Positions 15,142 to 23,583 of a stretch of 30,910 nucleotides of DNA are shown here, piece after piece (the stretch's first letter is position 1; each line of letters starts with the position of its first letter). The notes beneath the pieces were generated by a model. That model was not told the origin of the DNA and did no database searches. It saw only the letters and a list, made by a program, of their open reading frames with translations. Source of the DNA: UPXZ01 sp964345395 (GTDB lineage: Bacteria > Bacteroidota > Bacteroidia > Bacteroidales > Paludibacteraceae); NCBI GenBank assembly GCA_964345395.1, contig CAYFRA010000014.1, positions 1 through 30,910 on the forward strand, written 5' to 3'. Made by a program: the position numbers and the translations under genes.

Positions 15142-16212
15142 TTAGTTGTTTGTTTCTTTTACCAAATAAATCATTGTCGGGATGTGGTCGCTATAGCCAT
15201 TTAGCCAAACTCCTTGACCGTGTGTTCTCAAAGGTTGCCCCTTGTTGGTGCCTTCTTGAATAATTAAAAATTTTCTATTGAAAACTTCAGCTTTCCAAAA
15301 TTTTAGAGTACCTGGCTCGGGATTGATGAGTGGTTCTGAAATGATAATTTGGTCAAAAAGATTCCATTGGTTGTTATATACCAAAGTTCCAATTCCAGCA
15401 TCTAAAAATCTCCACATCGTATTGTAAAGTCCTTTTTTTGGAACATCGCTGATATTTCGTTTTGCACCCAAATGTACAGCTGTACTTGGACTATGGGGGT
15501 CATCATTTAAATCGCCCATAAAAATAATTTTTGCGTTTTCATCTGCATTGTAAAGCGAATCGACTATATGTTTCGTTACCAAAGCAGCTTCTTTTCTTTT
15601 TGGTGCCGAAAAAGCTTCCCCGCCCCATCTTGATGGCCAGTGAGCTACGATAACGTGAATTTTTTCGTTCATCAAATAACCCGATACCAGGAGTTGATCA
15701 CGTGTTCTGAATGAGCTGTCAGAAGAGATGTGTTTATATGCCTTGCTCGAACTTACAACAAAATCGCGAGGGTTATATAGCAATGCTACATCGATACCGC
15801 GGCGATCGGGGCTTTCATAATGAACAATTTCATAAGTGCGATTAGCAAGACTTGGCATTTTTACTAAATCTTCCAATACTTGGCGATTCTCCACCTCTGC
15901 AACACCTACAATTGATGCACCGTTGGGCGTTGTTTCAAGTCCAAATTGAGAAATGGCATAGGACATGTTTTTTAGTTTTGCTTGATATTTTAATCCATCC
16001 CATTTCATAGGGCCATTTGGAAGGTATTCGTCGTCATATTTGTCGAACTGAATGGTGTCAAATAGATTTTCGACATTGTAAAATGCGACAGTGCTCACTT
16101 TATAGTTTCCAGTTAGTTTATCTGCTTTCTCTGTTTTATTGCTTGTAGAACCACAGCTGTTTGCCATCGCTACAAACAATATGATACTTAATGTGTAAAT
16201 TAAATTTTTCAT
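15142..16212 (-). CDS. Endonuclease/exonuclease/phosphatase family lipoprotein
   Basis: The protein has 356 residues from the ATG at 16212; a TTG three codons earlier (16221) is a less likely start. A lipoprotein signal ends at C20 (MANSC). The DNase I-like fold shows N46 (FYNVENLFD), E106 (VGVAEVENR), H191 (VAHWPSRWGG), D234 and N236 (MGDLNDDP), and the terminal D342-H343 (YSDHIP), so all catalytic positions are present. It is probably anchored in the outer membrane or periplasm and hydrolyses phosphodiester or phosphomonoester bonds. It is divergent from the TonB receptor operon that has DUF5689 and choice-of-anchor-J lipoproteins, partners that suggest polymer capture. A role in extracellular nucleic acid breakdown is inference; sphingomyelinase or other phosphoesterase activity is possible. 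Confidence 0.88.
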   Translation of the reverse strand: MKNLIYTLSIILFVAMANSCGSTSNKTEKADKLTGNYKVSTVAFYNVENLFDTIQFDKYDDEYLPNGPMKWDGLKYQAKLKNMSYAISQFGLETTPNGASIVGVAEVENRQVLEDLVKMPSLANRTYEIVHYESPDRRGIDVALLYNPRDFVVSSSKAYKHISSDSSFRTRDQLLVSGYLMNEKIHVIVAHWPSRWGGEAFSAPKRKEAALVTKHIVDSLYNADENAKIIFMGDLNDDPHSPSTAVHLGAKRNISDVPKKGLYNTMWRFLDAGIGTLVYNNQWNLFDQIIISEPLINPEPGTLKFWKAEVFNRKFLIIQEGTNKGQPLRTHGQGVWLNGYSDHIPTMIYLVKETNN

Positions 16213-16575
16213 ATATTTCAATTCTCTATAATATGTTTTTATCTCTATTTATTTGCCAATCTGTTCAATCTTACAAAATAAAGCAAAATTAAACAATTTA
16301 CAAAGAAATGAGTGCTTTTTTATGTACTATTAGTTTATTTACTCTATATCTAATGTTAATCTTGAAAAAGAGAAGAAAAGAAAGAAATAAAAGCTTTTTT
16401 TGAACAAGCAAAATTTGTCTTTTATTAAGTTTATCATTTGATATTTCAAAAAATAATATTAACTTGCACTCCTTTTAAAATAATGATACGTTTTCTGTAA
16501 GAGAATCATTTTATAACGTGAAGTTTTATAGAATAAATTTTTGAAATTTAATAAATCAAATAAATATACAATTAA
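16213..16575. other. Divergent regulatory region between the nuclease and TonB receptor genes
   Basis: This is a very AT-rich stretch of 363 bases without a gene. On the minus strand, TTTG (16304-16301) lies 19 bases from TTATTTTG (16281-16274), a near match to the Bacteroidota promoter for the nuclease gene; TAATTTTG at 16291-16284 is an alternative -7. On the plus side, AATTTTTG at 16536-16543 is a one-mismatch -7 element 32 bases before the receptor ATG. An 8-bp inverted repeat (16386-16393 with 16419-16426) lies between. No known riboswitch or small RNA is recognised. Confidence 0.4.
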
Positions 16576-19530
16576 ATGAAGAAAATAACTTTGTTGTTTG
16601 TTTTGATGTTTTTTACTTTACTGTCGGTTTCGGCTCAAACTAAACTGACAGGAGTTGTAAAAGTTGCTGATTCAGATGTTCCGCTTCCTGGTGTTACAGT
16701 AACTTTAATGAATCAAAACATATCTACTTTGACAAATGCACAAGGTGTGTTTGAATTGACTAATTTGGAAGCCGGCGATGAAGAGATTAGTTATTCACGT
16801 TCAGGCTATTTGCCAAGGATTGTAGTTTTCAATCTCAAAGCCAATCAACTCAATGATATGGGTGATATTGTTTTGAAGGTTGATATTCAAGAAGAGGCTC
16901 GCCAAGATGCTTTGCTGCAATTGAACGAATCAAATTTCTCAGAAGATGAAGGTCGGGCATCGCAGGCAATATCTGCCAGCATAGCCAAAGGTGACGTATA
17001 TCTCTCGCAAGCATCTTACAATTTTAGTCCTATGCGATTCAGAATGCGTGGTTATGACCAAGATTTTGAGTCAACTTATGTCAATGGTGTTCATTTTAAC
17101 TCACTTGATCGTGGCGGGTTTAATTATTCAAGTTTAGGTGGTCTCAATGACGCCAATCGAAATAAAGATGTTGTTTACGGACTTGAAGCCAATTCGTTTA
17201 GCTATGGAAATATAGGTAGCAATACCAACATTCTAAACAGAGCAAGTGCGTTCGCATCGGGTCATCGTTCAAGTGTGGCGTATAGCAATCGTGCTTACAA
17301 ACTTCGAGGACAATATACCTACGCAACAGGCGTAATGCCTAATGGATGGGCTTTGGCTGCTTCTACAGTTGTAAGATATGCCAACGAAGGTATTGTGGAT
17401 GGTACATTTTACAACTCAATAGGCTACTTCTTTGCTGCCGACCGCATCTTTAATGATCGTCACACACTCTCTTTGATTACCTATGGTGCACCCACAGCTC
17501 GTTCACAACAAAGTGCAGGAACTCAAGAGGTTTATGATCTGTCTGGTAGTATTTATTACAACTCATATTGGGGATATCAAAATGGGGTGAAACGCAATTC
17601 GCGTGTGATTAAAAGCTTCGATCCTACCGCTATTGTTTCACACGAATTCAAAATAGACGAAAACAAACGCTTGCGTACTGGTTTAGCATACCATTACAGT
17701 ATGTATAGTAACTCGGCACTCTCTTTTTACAATGCACCTGATCCTCGTCCAGACTACTATCGCTATTTGCCCGGTTTCAAAAGCAATGAAGGTATAGCTG
17801 ATGAACTAAGGGCACAATGGGCATTTGAAGATGGCAAACCTGTTAATCCTTCAGTTTCACAGATAGATTGGGATAATCTCTACTTAATGAATTATAAAAA
17901 CAATGAAATCAATCCCAATGGAAGTGCAAAATATATGGTAGAGCGTCGTCATATCAACCTTATGGAGACCTCGTTTAACTCTACTTTTACCAATCAAATC
18001 AACTCAAAACTTCAGCTTACTGCCGGTATTGAAGCCAAATATGCTAAGAATATGAAGTATAAAACTGTTGATGATTTACTTGGTGGTAATCAGTGGATTG
18101 ATATTGACCAATTTGCAGAAAGGGATAATCCGGATCCAATTTTAAAACAAAATGATTTGAACAACCCCGATCGCGTGGTGTATGAAGGAGATATTTTTGG
18201 TTATGCTTATGATATCAACATGCTGCATACCAGTGCATTTGTACAAAACGAATGGAATTTAGCTCAATTCGATCTCTATTATGGGGCTAAAGTTACTTAC
18301 TCACAATTCAATCGTTTTGGTTATATGAAAAATGGTCGTTCGCCTGAAAATTCTTATGGTAAAGGTGAAACTTGGTGGTTTGTAGATCCATCTTTCAAAG
18401 CTGGTGCAACCTATAAAATCAGTGGACGCAATAGATTGTATGCCAACGTACTTGCTGAGTCAAGAGCTCCGCTACCAAGCGGCTCTTATGTTTCTGAAAG
18501 AATTAAAGATGATCGCATTCCTTATTTGCAGTCAAGAAAAATTTTGTCGTATGACTTGAACTATTCATTTTTGCTAAACAATGTACGTGGTCGTTTTACA
18601 GGTTTTAGAACTCACGTATTAGGAGGATCTGAAAACTTGGGCTACTATGATGATGAGCAACGCACTTTTATCAACCATATGTTGATGAAAACGGATAAAG
18701 TTTATCAAGGAGTTGAAGCAGGCTTATTTGTTAGGCTCAATAGTAGCTTCACTGTCTCTTTAGCGGGAACATTGGCTGACTATAGCTACACAAACAATGG
18801 GGTAGGTGTGAAGAGTTTTGAGAATGGTGCAAAAGCAGATATCCAAGAAACGGTAATGACCAAAGGTCTTAAAATCAATTCAGGACCTCAAGCTGCAGGT
18901 AATATTGCATTAAATTATTTCCATCCGAAAATGTGGTTTGTCGATGTTACATTAAACTATTTTGATAATAATTATTTGGACTTTGCACCCAACCGCTTTA
19001 CAAAAGCAAACTTTGGTAATATGCCAACCGCATTTTACTCTGATGCTAACATAGATGATCTTACAAGCCAATTCACACAGAATGGTGTATTTAATCTTGA
19101 TCAATTCAACGCACACTTGAGTAGCGAAGAGTTCAAAACAACTTGGGGTTTGGCCGACAATGAATCAGTGAGCTGGGGTATCTATGGCGATGTGTTGAAA
19201 CGCAATGACAATGATGATGTTGTAGGACTTGAAGTATCGGATGCACGCAGAGCATTGGGGCAACAAGAGAAACTTAAAGGTGGTATGTTGATGGATTTCT
19301 CAGTAGGTAAAGTTATATATTTGCCAAAAAAACGTTCGCTCAACCTAAACTTAAGTTTCAGTAACGTGCTGAATAATAAAAATATGATTACTGGTGGTTT
19401 CCAACAAGGGCGATTGCCTTTGGTTGCTGCTGATAATAGTGTAGATTTAACTGATTTGAATAAGTTTCCCAATAAGTATTATTATGCTTGGGGATTCAAT
19501 ATGTTCTTAAACTTTGGTTACAGATTCTAA
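16576..19530 (+). CDS. TonB-dependent outer-membrane receptor with CarboxypepD-like N-terminal domain
   Basis: The protein has 984 residues. The signal peptide (1-20, VSAQ) is followed by a CarboxypepD-regulatory-like beta-sandwich (22-100: LTGVVKVADSDVPLPGVTV). A plug-like domain covers about 130-225 (FRMRGYDQDFESTYVNGV), and a long beta-barrel with many aromatic and glycine-rich strands ends in FLNFGYRF with a terminal phenylalanine, the usual outer-membrane targeting end. It lacks the extra plug signatures of SusC-type receptors, and no SusD follows. Two lipoproteins follow with gaps of 30 and 17 bases, making one operon. The substrate is unknown; the divergent nuclease/phosphatase lipoprotein hints at nucleic acid or phosphorylated polymer. 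Confidence 0.93.
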   Translation: MKKITLLFVLMFFTLLSVSAQTKLTGVVKVADSDVPLPGVTVTLMNQNISTLTNAQGVFELTNLEAGDEEISYSRSGYLPRIVVFNLKANQLNDMGDIVLKVDIQEEARQDALLQLNESNFSEDEGRASQAISASIAKGDVYLSQASYNFSPMRFRMRGYDQDFESTYVNGVHFNSLDRGGFNYSSLGGLNDANRNKDVVYGLEANSFSYGNIGSNTNILNRASAFASGHRSSVAYSNRAYKLRGQYTYATGVMPNGWALAASTVVRYANEGIVDGTFYNSIGYFFAADRIFNDRHTLSLITYGAPTARSQQSAGTQEVYDLSGSIYYNSYWGYQNGVKRNSRVIKSFDPTAIVSHEFKIDENKRLRTGLAYHYSMYSNSALSFYNAPDPRPDYYRYLPGFKSNEGIADELRAQWAFEDGKPVNPSVSQIDWDNLYLMNYKNNEINPNGSAKYMVERRHINLMETSFNSTFTNQINSKLQLTAGIEAKYAKNMKYKTVDDLLGGNQWIDIDQFAERDNPDPILKQNDLNNPDRVVYEGDIFGYAYDINMLHTSAFVQNEWNLAQFDLYYGAKVTYSQFNRFGYMKNGRSPENSYGKGETWWFVDPSFKAGATYKISGRNRLYANVLAESRAPLPSGSYVSERIKDDRIPYLQSRKILSYDLNYSFLLNNVRGRFTGFRTHVLGGSENLGYYDDEQRTFINHMLMKTDKVYQGVEAGLFVRLNSSFTVSLAGTLADYSYTNNGVGVKSFENGAKADIQETVMTKGLKINSGPQAAGNIALNYFHPKMWFVDVTLNYFDNNYLDFAPNRFTKANFGNMPTAFYSDANIDDLTSQFTQNGVFNLDQFNAHLSSEEFKTTWGLADNESVSWGIYGDVLKRNDNDDVVGLEVSDARRALGQQEKLKGGMLMDFSVGKVIYLPKKRSLNLNLSFSNVLNNKNMITGGFQQGRLPLVAADNSVDLTDLNKFPNKYYYAWGFNMFLNFGYRF

Positions 19531-19560
19531 GAAGATTTAGTTTAATACGATAATAAAAAC

Positions 19561-20562
19561 ATGAATATGAAAATTAAAAATATAATATATTTATTGCTAC
19601 CAACCATTCTTTTTGTTGGTTGTAATCAGGTTGATTTTGATCCTGTGCCACTCGATGAATTACTGACTACCCCTTCATTAGAAACTACATATACTATAGA
19701 GGAGTTGATGAGTGAGTTTATGCAAAATACAGACACCTTTTCAGGAACACCTGCTCGTCCGGTTGATATTTATACCGCCAATCCTATCAAATCTGATAAA
19801 GATGTAGTTATTTCTGGTTACATCACATCAACAGATGTGGAAGGAAATATTTACAAATACTTTGTAATGCAAGAAGAGGGTGAAGATGGACAAGCCATTA
19901 AGGTAGCCATTGATGCATCAGGTTTGTCGGCAGAGTTTCCCATTGGACAAAAAGTAAATATTCGTTGTAACGATTTGTATATTGGAAATTATGGTGAATC
20001 AGTGCAGTTAGGAACGATATATGTCAATCCTACACGCTCGAAAGAGCATAGTGATGGCAAAACTTACCACAGAATTGAGCCAGGACGTATGCCTGCTTAT
20101 TTGGCACGTACGCATATCGAATCAGTCGGTTTGCCCGATGTTAAAAAAATTGTTCCCGACACTTTGACTATCGCAGAACTGTTGTCAGCTGGTAGTGCTT
20201 GGGTAAACAAAATTATTGTAATTAAAAATGCTTATTTCACAGGTTTTGATGGCACTAACAAAGCTTTATCATCTGAAAGTTTAATTTTTGCACCATCGAC
20301 AGGAGGGATAGGTTATCCACAGTTGAGACAAATAAAAGATGACTCAGGAGCTACTGTAAGTATCGCAACAAGTGAATATGCAAAATTTGCATTACAACCG
20401 ATACCCTACACAAATTATAAAGGTGATATCACCGTAATTATTGGTTGGTATAAAAATTATGCAGACAAATTGGGCGATTGGCAATTGACACTTCGTACTT
20501 TGGGCGATTTAGGTGAAGGTTTTGATGGTTATCTTGAAAGAGTTGGTTATACAAGAAAATAA
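19561..20562 (+). CDS. DUF5689 surface lipoprotein
   Basis: The protein has 333 residues. A lipoprotein signal ends at C21 (LFVGC). Translation may start at ATG 19561 or at the second ATG 19567. Residues about 60-300 resemble DUF5689, with segments such as DKDVVISGYITSTDVEGNIYKYF, IGQKVNIRCNDLYIGNYG and WVNKIIVIKNAYF. These look like two OB-fold-like beta units, the kind seen beside secreted nucleases. It is the second gene of the receptor operon and is probably a surface-exposed binding partner of the receptor. Binding of nucleic acid is inferred only from the fold type and the neighbours. Confidence 0.8.
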   Translation: MNMKIKNIIYLLLPTILFVGCNQVDFDPVPLDELLTTPSLETTYTIEELMSEFMQNTDTFSGTPARPVDIYTANPIKSDKDVVISGYITSTDVEGNIYKYFVMQEEGEDGQAIKVAIDASGLSAEFPIGQKVNIRCNDLYIGNYGESVQLGTIYVNPTRSKEHSDGKTYHRIEPGRMPAYLARTHIESVGLPDVKKIVPDTLTIAELLSAGSAWVNKIIVIKNAYFTGFDGTNKALSSESLIFAPSTGGIGYPQLRQIKDDSGATVSIATSEYAKFALQPIPYTNYKGDITVIIGWYKNYADKLGDWQLTLRTLGDLGEGFDGYLERVGYTRK

Positions 20563-20564
20563 AG

Positions 20565-20570
20565 AGGAGG
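20565..20570 (+). promoter_or_regulatory. Strong Shine-Dalgarno-like site before the choice-of-anchor-J gene
   Basis: AGGAGG lies 9 bases before ATG 20580, directly after the DUF5689 stop. Most genes in this window lack any such site, as expected in Bacteroidota, so a perfect one here stands out. It supports the chosen start. Confidence 0.55.
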
Positions 20571-20579
20571 TTTATAAAC

Positions 20580-22073
20580 ATGAAAAATAAAAATATAATA
20601 TACGGATTCTTAATTCTTACACTATCTGTTTTTATGGGTAGTTGTACGAATGCTGTCGATTATGATCTAAATAAGAATTTCGGTGATATGACAATTTTGA
20701 TTGAAGAGTTTGATAAAGGAACGTTAGGTAGTTTTACTGTTCAGCAAGTTCACGGAGAACAATCGTGGTACGGTGAATCCCGTGGTTATGCAATGATAAC
20801 TGGTTATGTAGAAGGATCGGATCATGCTAATGAATCTTGGTTGATTTCTCCAAAAATAGATTTAACAAATGTAGAATCTGCACATTTCTCGTTTGAACAT
20901 GTAGCCCGCTACTTTGCCAACCTGCAAGAAGAAGCTACGCTTTGGATATCAACTGACTATGAAGACGGATTGCCCGAAACTGCAAACTGGGAGCAAATTT
21001 ATCCTCAAATTCCTTTTATAAATTCAAATGATTGGGATTTCTTAAAATCAGGCGATATCAGCTTAAGCCAATATGTAGGGAGTGAAATTAACATCGCTTT
21101 CAAGTATATTTCAACTGATTCAAAAGCAGGTTCATGGGAAGTGAAAAACTTTGTTGTATCTTCTGGTGAGGCAAATGAATTGAGTATGGAGTTAGGAAAA
21201 GGTACATCAGATAATCCATATACTGTATCGGGTGCTATTCTCAATGCAGGTCAAAGTGACAAATGGATAACTGGTTATATTGTTGGTTATATGGGCAATG
21301 GTGTTAAACCTTCGTATGAGGTAGATGATAGAACTGTTAAAACTAACATAATGATTGCTGATGAACTAAGCTCCTCCTATTTGAGCCAGATATTGGTAGT
21401 GCAACTTCCAACGGGTGTGTTGCGAAATGCACTCAACCTCAAGGACAATCCAAATTATTTGGGTAAGAAAATAAAACTTTACGGAAACATATCCAACAAT
21501 GCAAATGCTGGCTATAATTCTATAACTACTTTCTCTTATTTTGAATTGGAAAACGGCACTGTAGGTGGAGATTATCCTTTCAACCCAATTTATGAGGAAT
21601 CGTTGATGACGCAAAGTAGCTTTGATAAATTTACAATATTTAATGTGAAAGGAGCTCAATCTTGGAGGTTCGACGGGCAATATGGTGCTGTTATTTCAGG
21701 TTTTGCCGACAATCGTTCTTATGCCAATGAAGATTGGTTCATTTCACCAGCTCTCGATTTATCATCTTATGAAAAAATATATTTGAGTTTTGACCATGCT
21801 CGTGGTCCAGCAGGTAGTATTAATGTAGGAGTAGATGAGGGCTATTATACAGTTTGGGTTAGCAATGACTATAACGAAGGCGACCCCAACAATGTTTCTT
21901 GGACAGAACTCACAGGCGTAGTGCACGGCACCAAAGCTTGGGAGTATGTGTCTTCTGGAAATTTGACGATACCAAAAGCAAACTTAAAGGCAAATTTCCG
22001 TTTCGCATTTAGATACTTGTGCGACAATCAAGAGTCAGCAACTTGGGAAGTGAAAAACGTAGCTTTGAAGTAA
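20580..22073 (+). CDS. Lipoprotein with two choice-of-anchor-J domains flanking a DUF6359 domain
   Basis: The protein has 497 residues with a lipoprotein signal ending at C22 (VFMGSC). Residues 38-195 and 340-497 are two related beta-sandwich (choice-of-anchor J) domains. They share aligned blocks: SW..........YANE/HANE followed by SWLISP versus DWFISP, SFEHVAR versus SFDHARG, WISTDYEDG versus WVSNDYNEG, and SWEVKNF versus TWEVKNV at each end. Between them, 204-325 resembles DUF6359 (GKGTSDNPYTVSGA, WITGYIVGY, LYGNIS), an OB-like domain. It is the third gene of the receptor operon and ends at a strong terminator. It is probably exposed on the surface and binds the receptor's substrate or a polymer. 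Confidence 0.82.
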   Translation: MKNKNIIYGFLILTLSVFMGSCTNAVDYDLNKNFGDMTILIEEFDKGTLGSFTVQQVHGEQSWYGESRGYAMITGYVEGSDHANESWLISPKIDLTNVESAHFSFEHVARYFANLQEEATLWISTDYEDGLPETANWEQIYPQIPFINSNDWDFLKSGDISLSQYVGSEINIAFKYISTDSKAGSWEVKNFVVSSGEANELSMELGKGTSDNPYTVSGAILNAGQSDKWITGYIVGYMGNGVKPSYEVDDRTVKTNIMIADELSSSYLSQILVVQLPTGVLRNALNLKDNPNYLGKKIKLYGNISNNANAGYNSITTFSYFELENGTVGGDYPFNPIYEESLMTQSSFDKFTIFNVKGAQSWRFDGQYGAVISGFADNRSYANEDWFISPALDLSSYEKIYLSFDHARGPAGSINVGVDEGYYTVWVSNDYNEGDPNNVSWTELTGVVHGTKAWEYVSSGNLTIPKANLKANFRFAFRYLCDNQESATWEVKNVALK

Positions 22074-22103
22074 TTTGATTTGATACCAATTACTATTTAA
22101 CAA

Positions 22104-22139
22104 AAAGAGGCTGTCTCCAAAAGGCAGCCTCTTTATTTT
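22104..22139. terminator. Bidirectional terminator after the receptor operon
   Basis: A 13-bp stem (22104-22116 with 22122-22134, one G-T pair) with a 5-base loop carries the GC-rich core GAGGCTG/CAGCCTC. T-rich sequence follows on both strands. It can end both the plus-strand receptor operon and the minus-strand series that finishes with the gene at 22184. Confidence 0.9.
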
Positions 22140-22183
22140 GATTGGCATAATAGTTTTATCAGACAGGAATAATTTTCTTATAA

Positions 22184-22819
22184 TCACCCATGTAGGGTTT
22201 TAACACTTGAGTTCTGGTTTTTGCTCGCTGCAATCATCTCTTTGGCTACCTCTAAGCCACTAATCGGGCGGAATCTTTTCAACAAACCAATTCGATTGAT
22301 ACATCGCATCACATTGACAGAGATGGTTTCATTGGGGCGTTTTATATCTCTCTTGCCCATCAATTGCACCGGACGGAGTATATGAATGGTTTTGAATGGT
22401 AATTTTTGAATATCCTCTTCCAACTCTCCTTTCATTTTCATATAAAAAAATGGTGATTTAGAATTTGCACCCGATGAGGAGATAAGCACATAATTAGCAA
22501 CCCCGTTGCGAGCTGCTACTTCAGCTACTTCATATTGGTAAGTATAATCAACTAAATATTGTTGTTTCTTGTTCTTTGCTTGTTTGATGGTGGTTCCCAT
22601 TGCCGAAAATAGAACATCCCCTTGGATCAACTCTTGCCATCTCTCTTTTTGATTGAAATCTACGTTATGTTGCTCCAACTTGGGATGAGATAGATCTAAC
22701 TCCCTTCTGGATAGAGAAACAACACGGTCAAAATCATCATCAGTTAATAATAAATGAATCAGCTCTTTACCCACTAAACCTGTTGAGCCAATCACAACAG
22801 CTGTTTTCTTTTTGCTCAT
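22184..22819 (-). CDS. NAD(P)-binding Rossmann protein, TIP30/HTATIP2-like
   Basis: The protein has 211 residues, a short atypical SDR-type protein. The nucleotide-binding motif GSTGLVGKE is at 11-19, and LFSAMGTT (70-77) and YVLISSSGA (109-117) follow the order seen in TIP30-like oxidoreductases. YMKMKGELE (about 122-130) occupies the position of the YxxxK catalytic pair, and HILRPVQLMG follows. Substrate is unknown. It is the last gene of the minus series, 11 bases after the porT-like gene. Confidence 0.85.
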   Translation of the reverse strand: MSKKKTAVVIGSTGLVGKELIHLLLTDDDFDRVVSLSRRELDLSHPKLEQHNVDFNQKERWQELIQGDVLFSAMGTTIKQAKNKKQQYLVDYTYQYEVAEVAARNGVANYVLISSSGANSKSPFFYMKMKGELEEDIQKLPFKTIHILRPVQLMGKRDIKRPNETISVNVMRCINRIGLLKRFRPISGLEVAKEMIAASKNQNSSVKTLHG

Positions 22820-22830
22820 TTTTCAAATAT

Positions 22831-23511
22831 TTATTCGAAATGAAACGTAACTGTAATCATTCGAGTGGTAAGTTTCTTGATAGAATTGGTATGTGTGATT
22901 GTTTGGGGGTTAAGTAGAGCTCCCGAATCTCGTTTGTCTAAAGGCGTTAGCATATTGTTGAAACCAAAAGCAAATTTAATTTCGGGTGCTAATTTGAAAA
23001 AAGAGAAATAAATATTAGAGCCGACACCTCCTTCAAGTAAAACATCGAATGGTTTGAGCAACACGCTCTTCTCTTTATTTCTACCCCAATCAATCCAAGC
23101 ACCGCCACCACCAATCAAATAGGGACGGAAATTGCCGGTGCGTATAGAGCTATATTTGAGATACATAGGCAGATAGAGTGGCACGGATAGGATGTCGCTA
23201 TTGCTGTTGTCAGTATATTTGATAATTCGCTGATTGAGCATTAAATTGGGAGTAAACCTGAAATTCCAATTTTTACTCATTTTCATATCTACAATAGCCC
23301 CTACCGTAAAACCAGGTACCAATTCACTTACAATCACATTGTTTTCAAAATTTTGGGGGATGATGGCAAAATCCATCATATTGGTTCCCAAGGAGAACCC
23401 AAAATGGATCGGTTTTTCATCGATAAATGGTAAGTTGCCTTGTGCTTGCAGCTCTTTTGTTGAAGTCAGCAGAGCGATTAAGCCAATGAGAATGATGATC
23501 TTTTTTTTCAC
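22831..23511 (-). CDS. porT: PorT-like outer-membrane protein (type IX secretion)
   Basis: The protein has 226 residues with a signal peptide (1-24, ending LQAQ). The start of the mature protein reads NLPFIDEKPIHFGFSLGTNMMDFAI, close to the PorT/SprT hallmark in which an aspartate-rich start leads into HFGFxLGxNxxDF. The rest is an 8-strand type beta-barrel, ending MITVTFHFE with alternating hydrophobic residues. PorT is needed for type IX secretion. A CHU_C-type substrate is encoded at 27913, consistent with that system in this genome. A plain porin-family (OMP_b-brl_2) protein is the alternative. Confidence 0.68.
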   Translation of the reverse strand: MKKKIIILIGLIALLTSTKELQAQGNLPFIDEKPIHFGFSLGTNMMDFAIIPQNFENNVIVSELVPGFTVGAIVDMKMSKNWNFRFTPNLMLNQRIIKYTDNSNSDILSVPLYLPMYLKYSSIRTGNFRPYLIGGGGAWIDWGRNKEKSVLLKPFDVLLEGGVGSNIYFSFFKLAPEIKFAFGFNNMLTPLDKRDSGALLNPQTITHTNSIKKLTTRMITVTFHFE

Positions 23512-23523
23512 TATGATTCTTTT

Positions 23524-23565
23524 TTATACTAATTCAAAAACGCAAATCAAACCTCTTTAGTATAA
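23524..23565. repeat. 9-bp inverted repeat in the porT leader
   Basis: TTATACTAA (23524-23532) and TTAGTATAA (23557-23565) form a perfect inverted repeat with a 24-base loop in the 72-base gap between zupT and the porT-like gene. No T-run follows on the minus strand, so it is not a clear terminator. It could be an operator or messenger structure. Confidence 0.35.
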
Positions 23566-23583
23566 ATAATGTTGCTAAATATC

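Noticed and set aside
16386..16426. Inverted repeat AATAAAAG/CTTTTATT in the gap before the TonB receptor
   Set aside because: It is AT-only with a 25-base loop in a very AT-rich region, so chance is likely. It is mentioned only within the intergenic entry.
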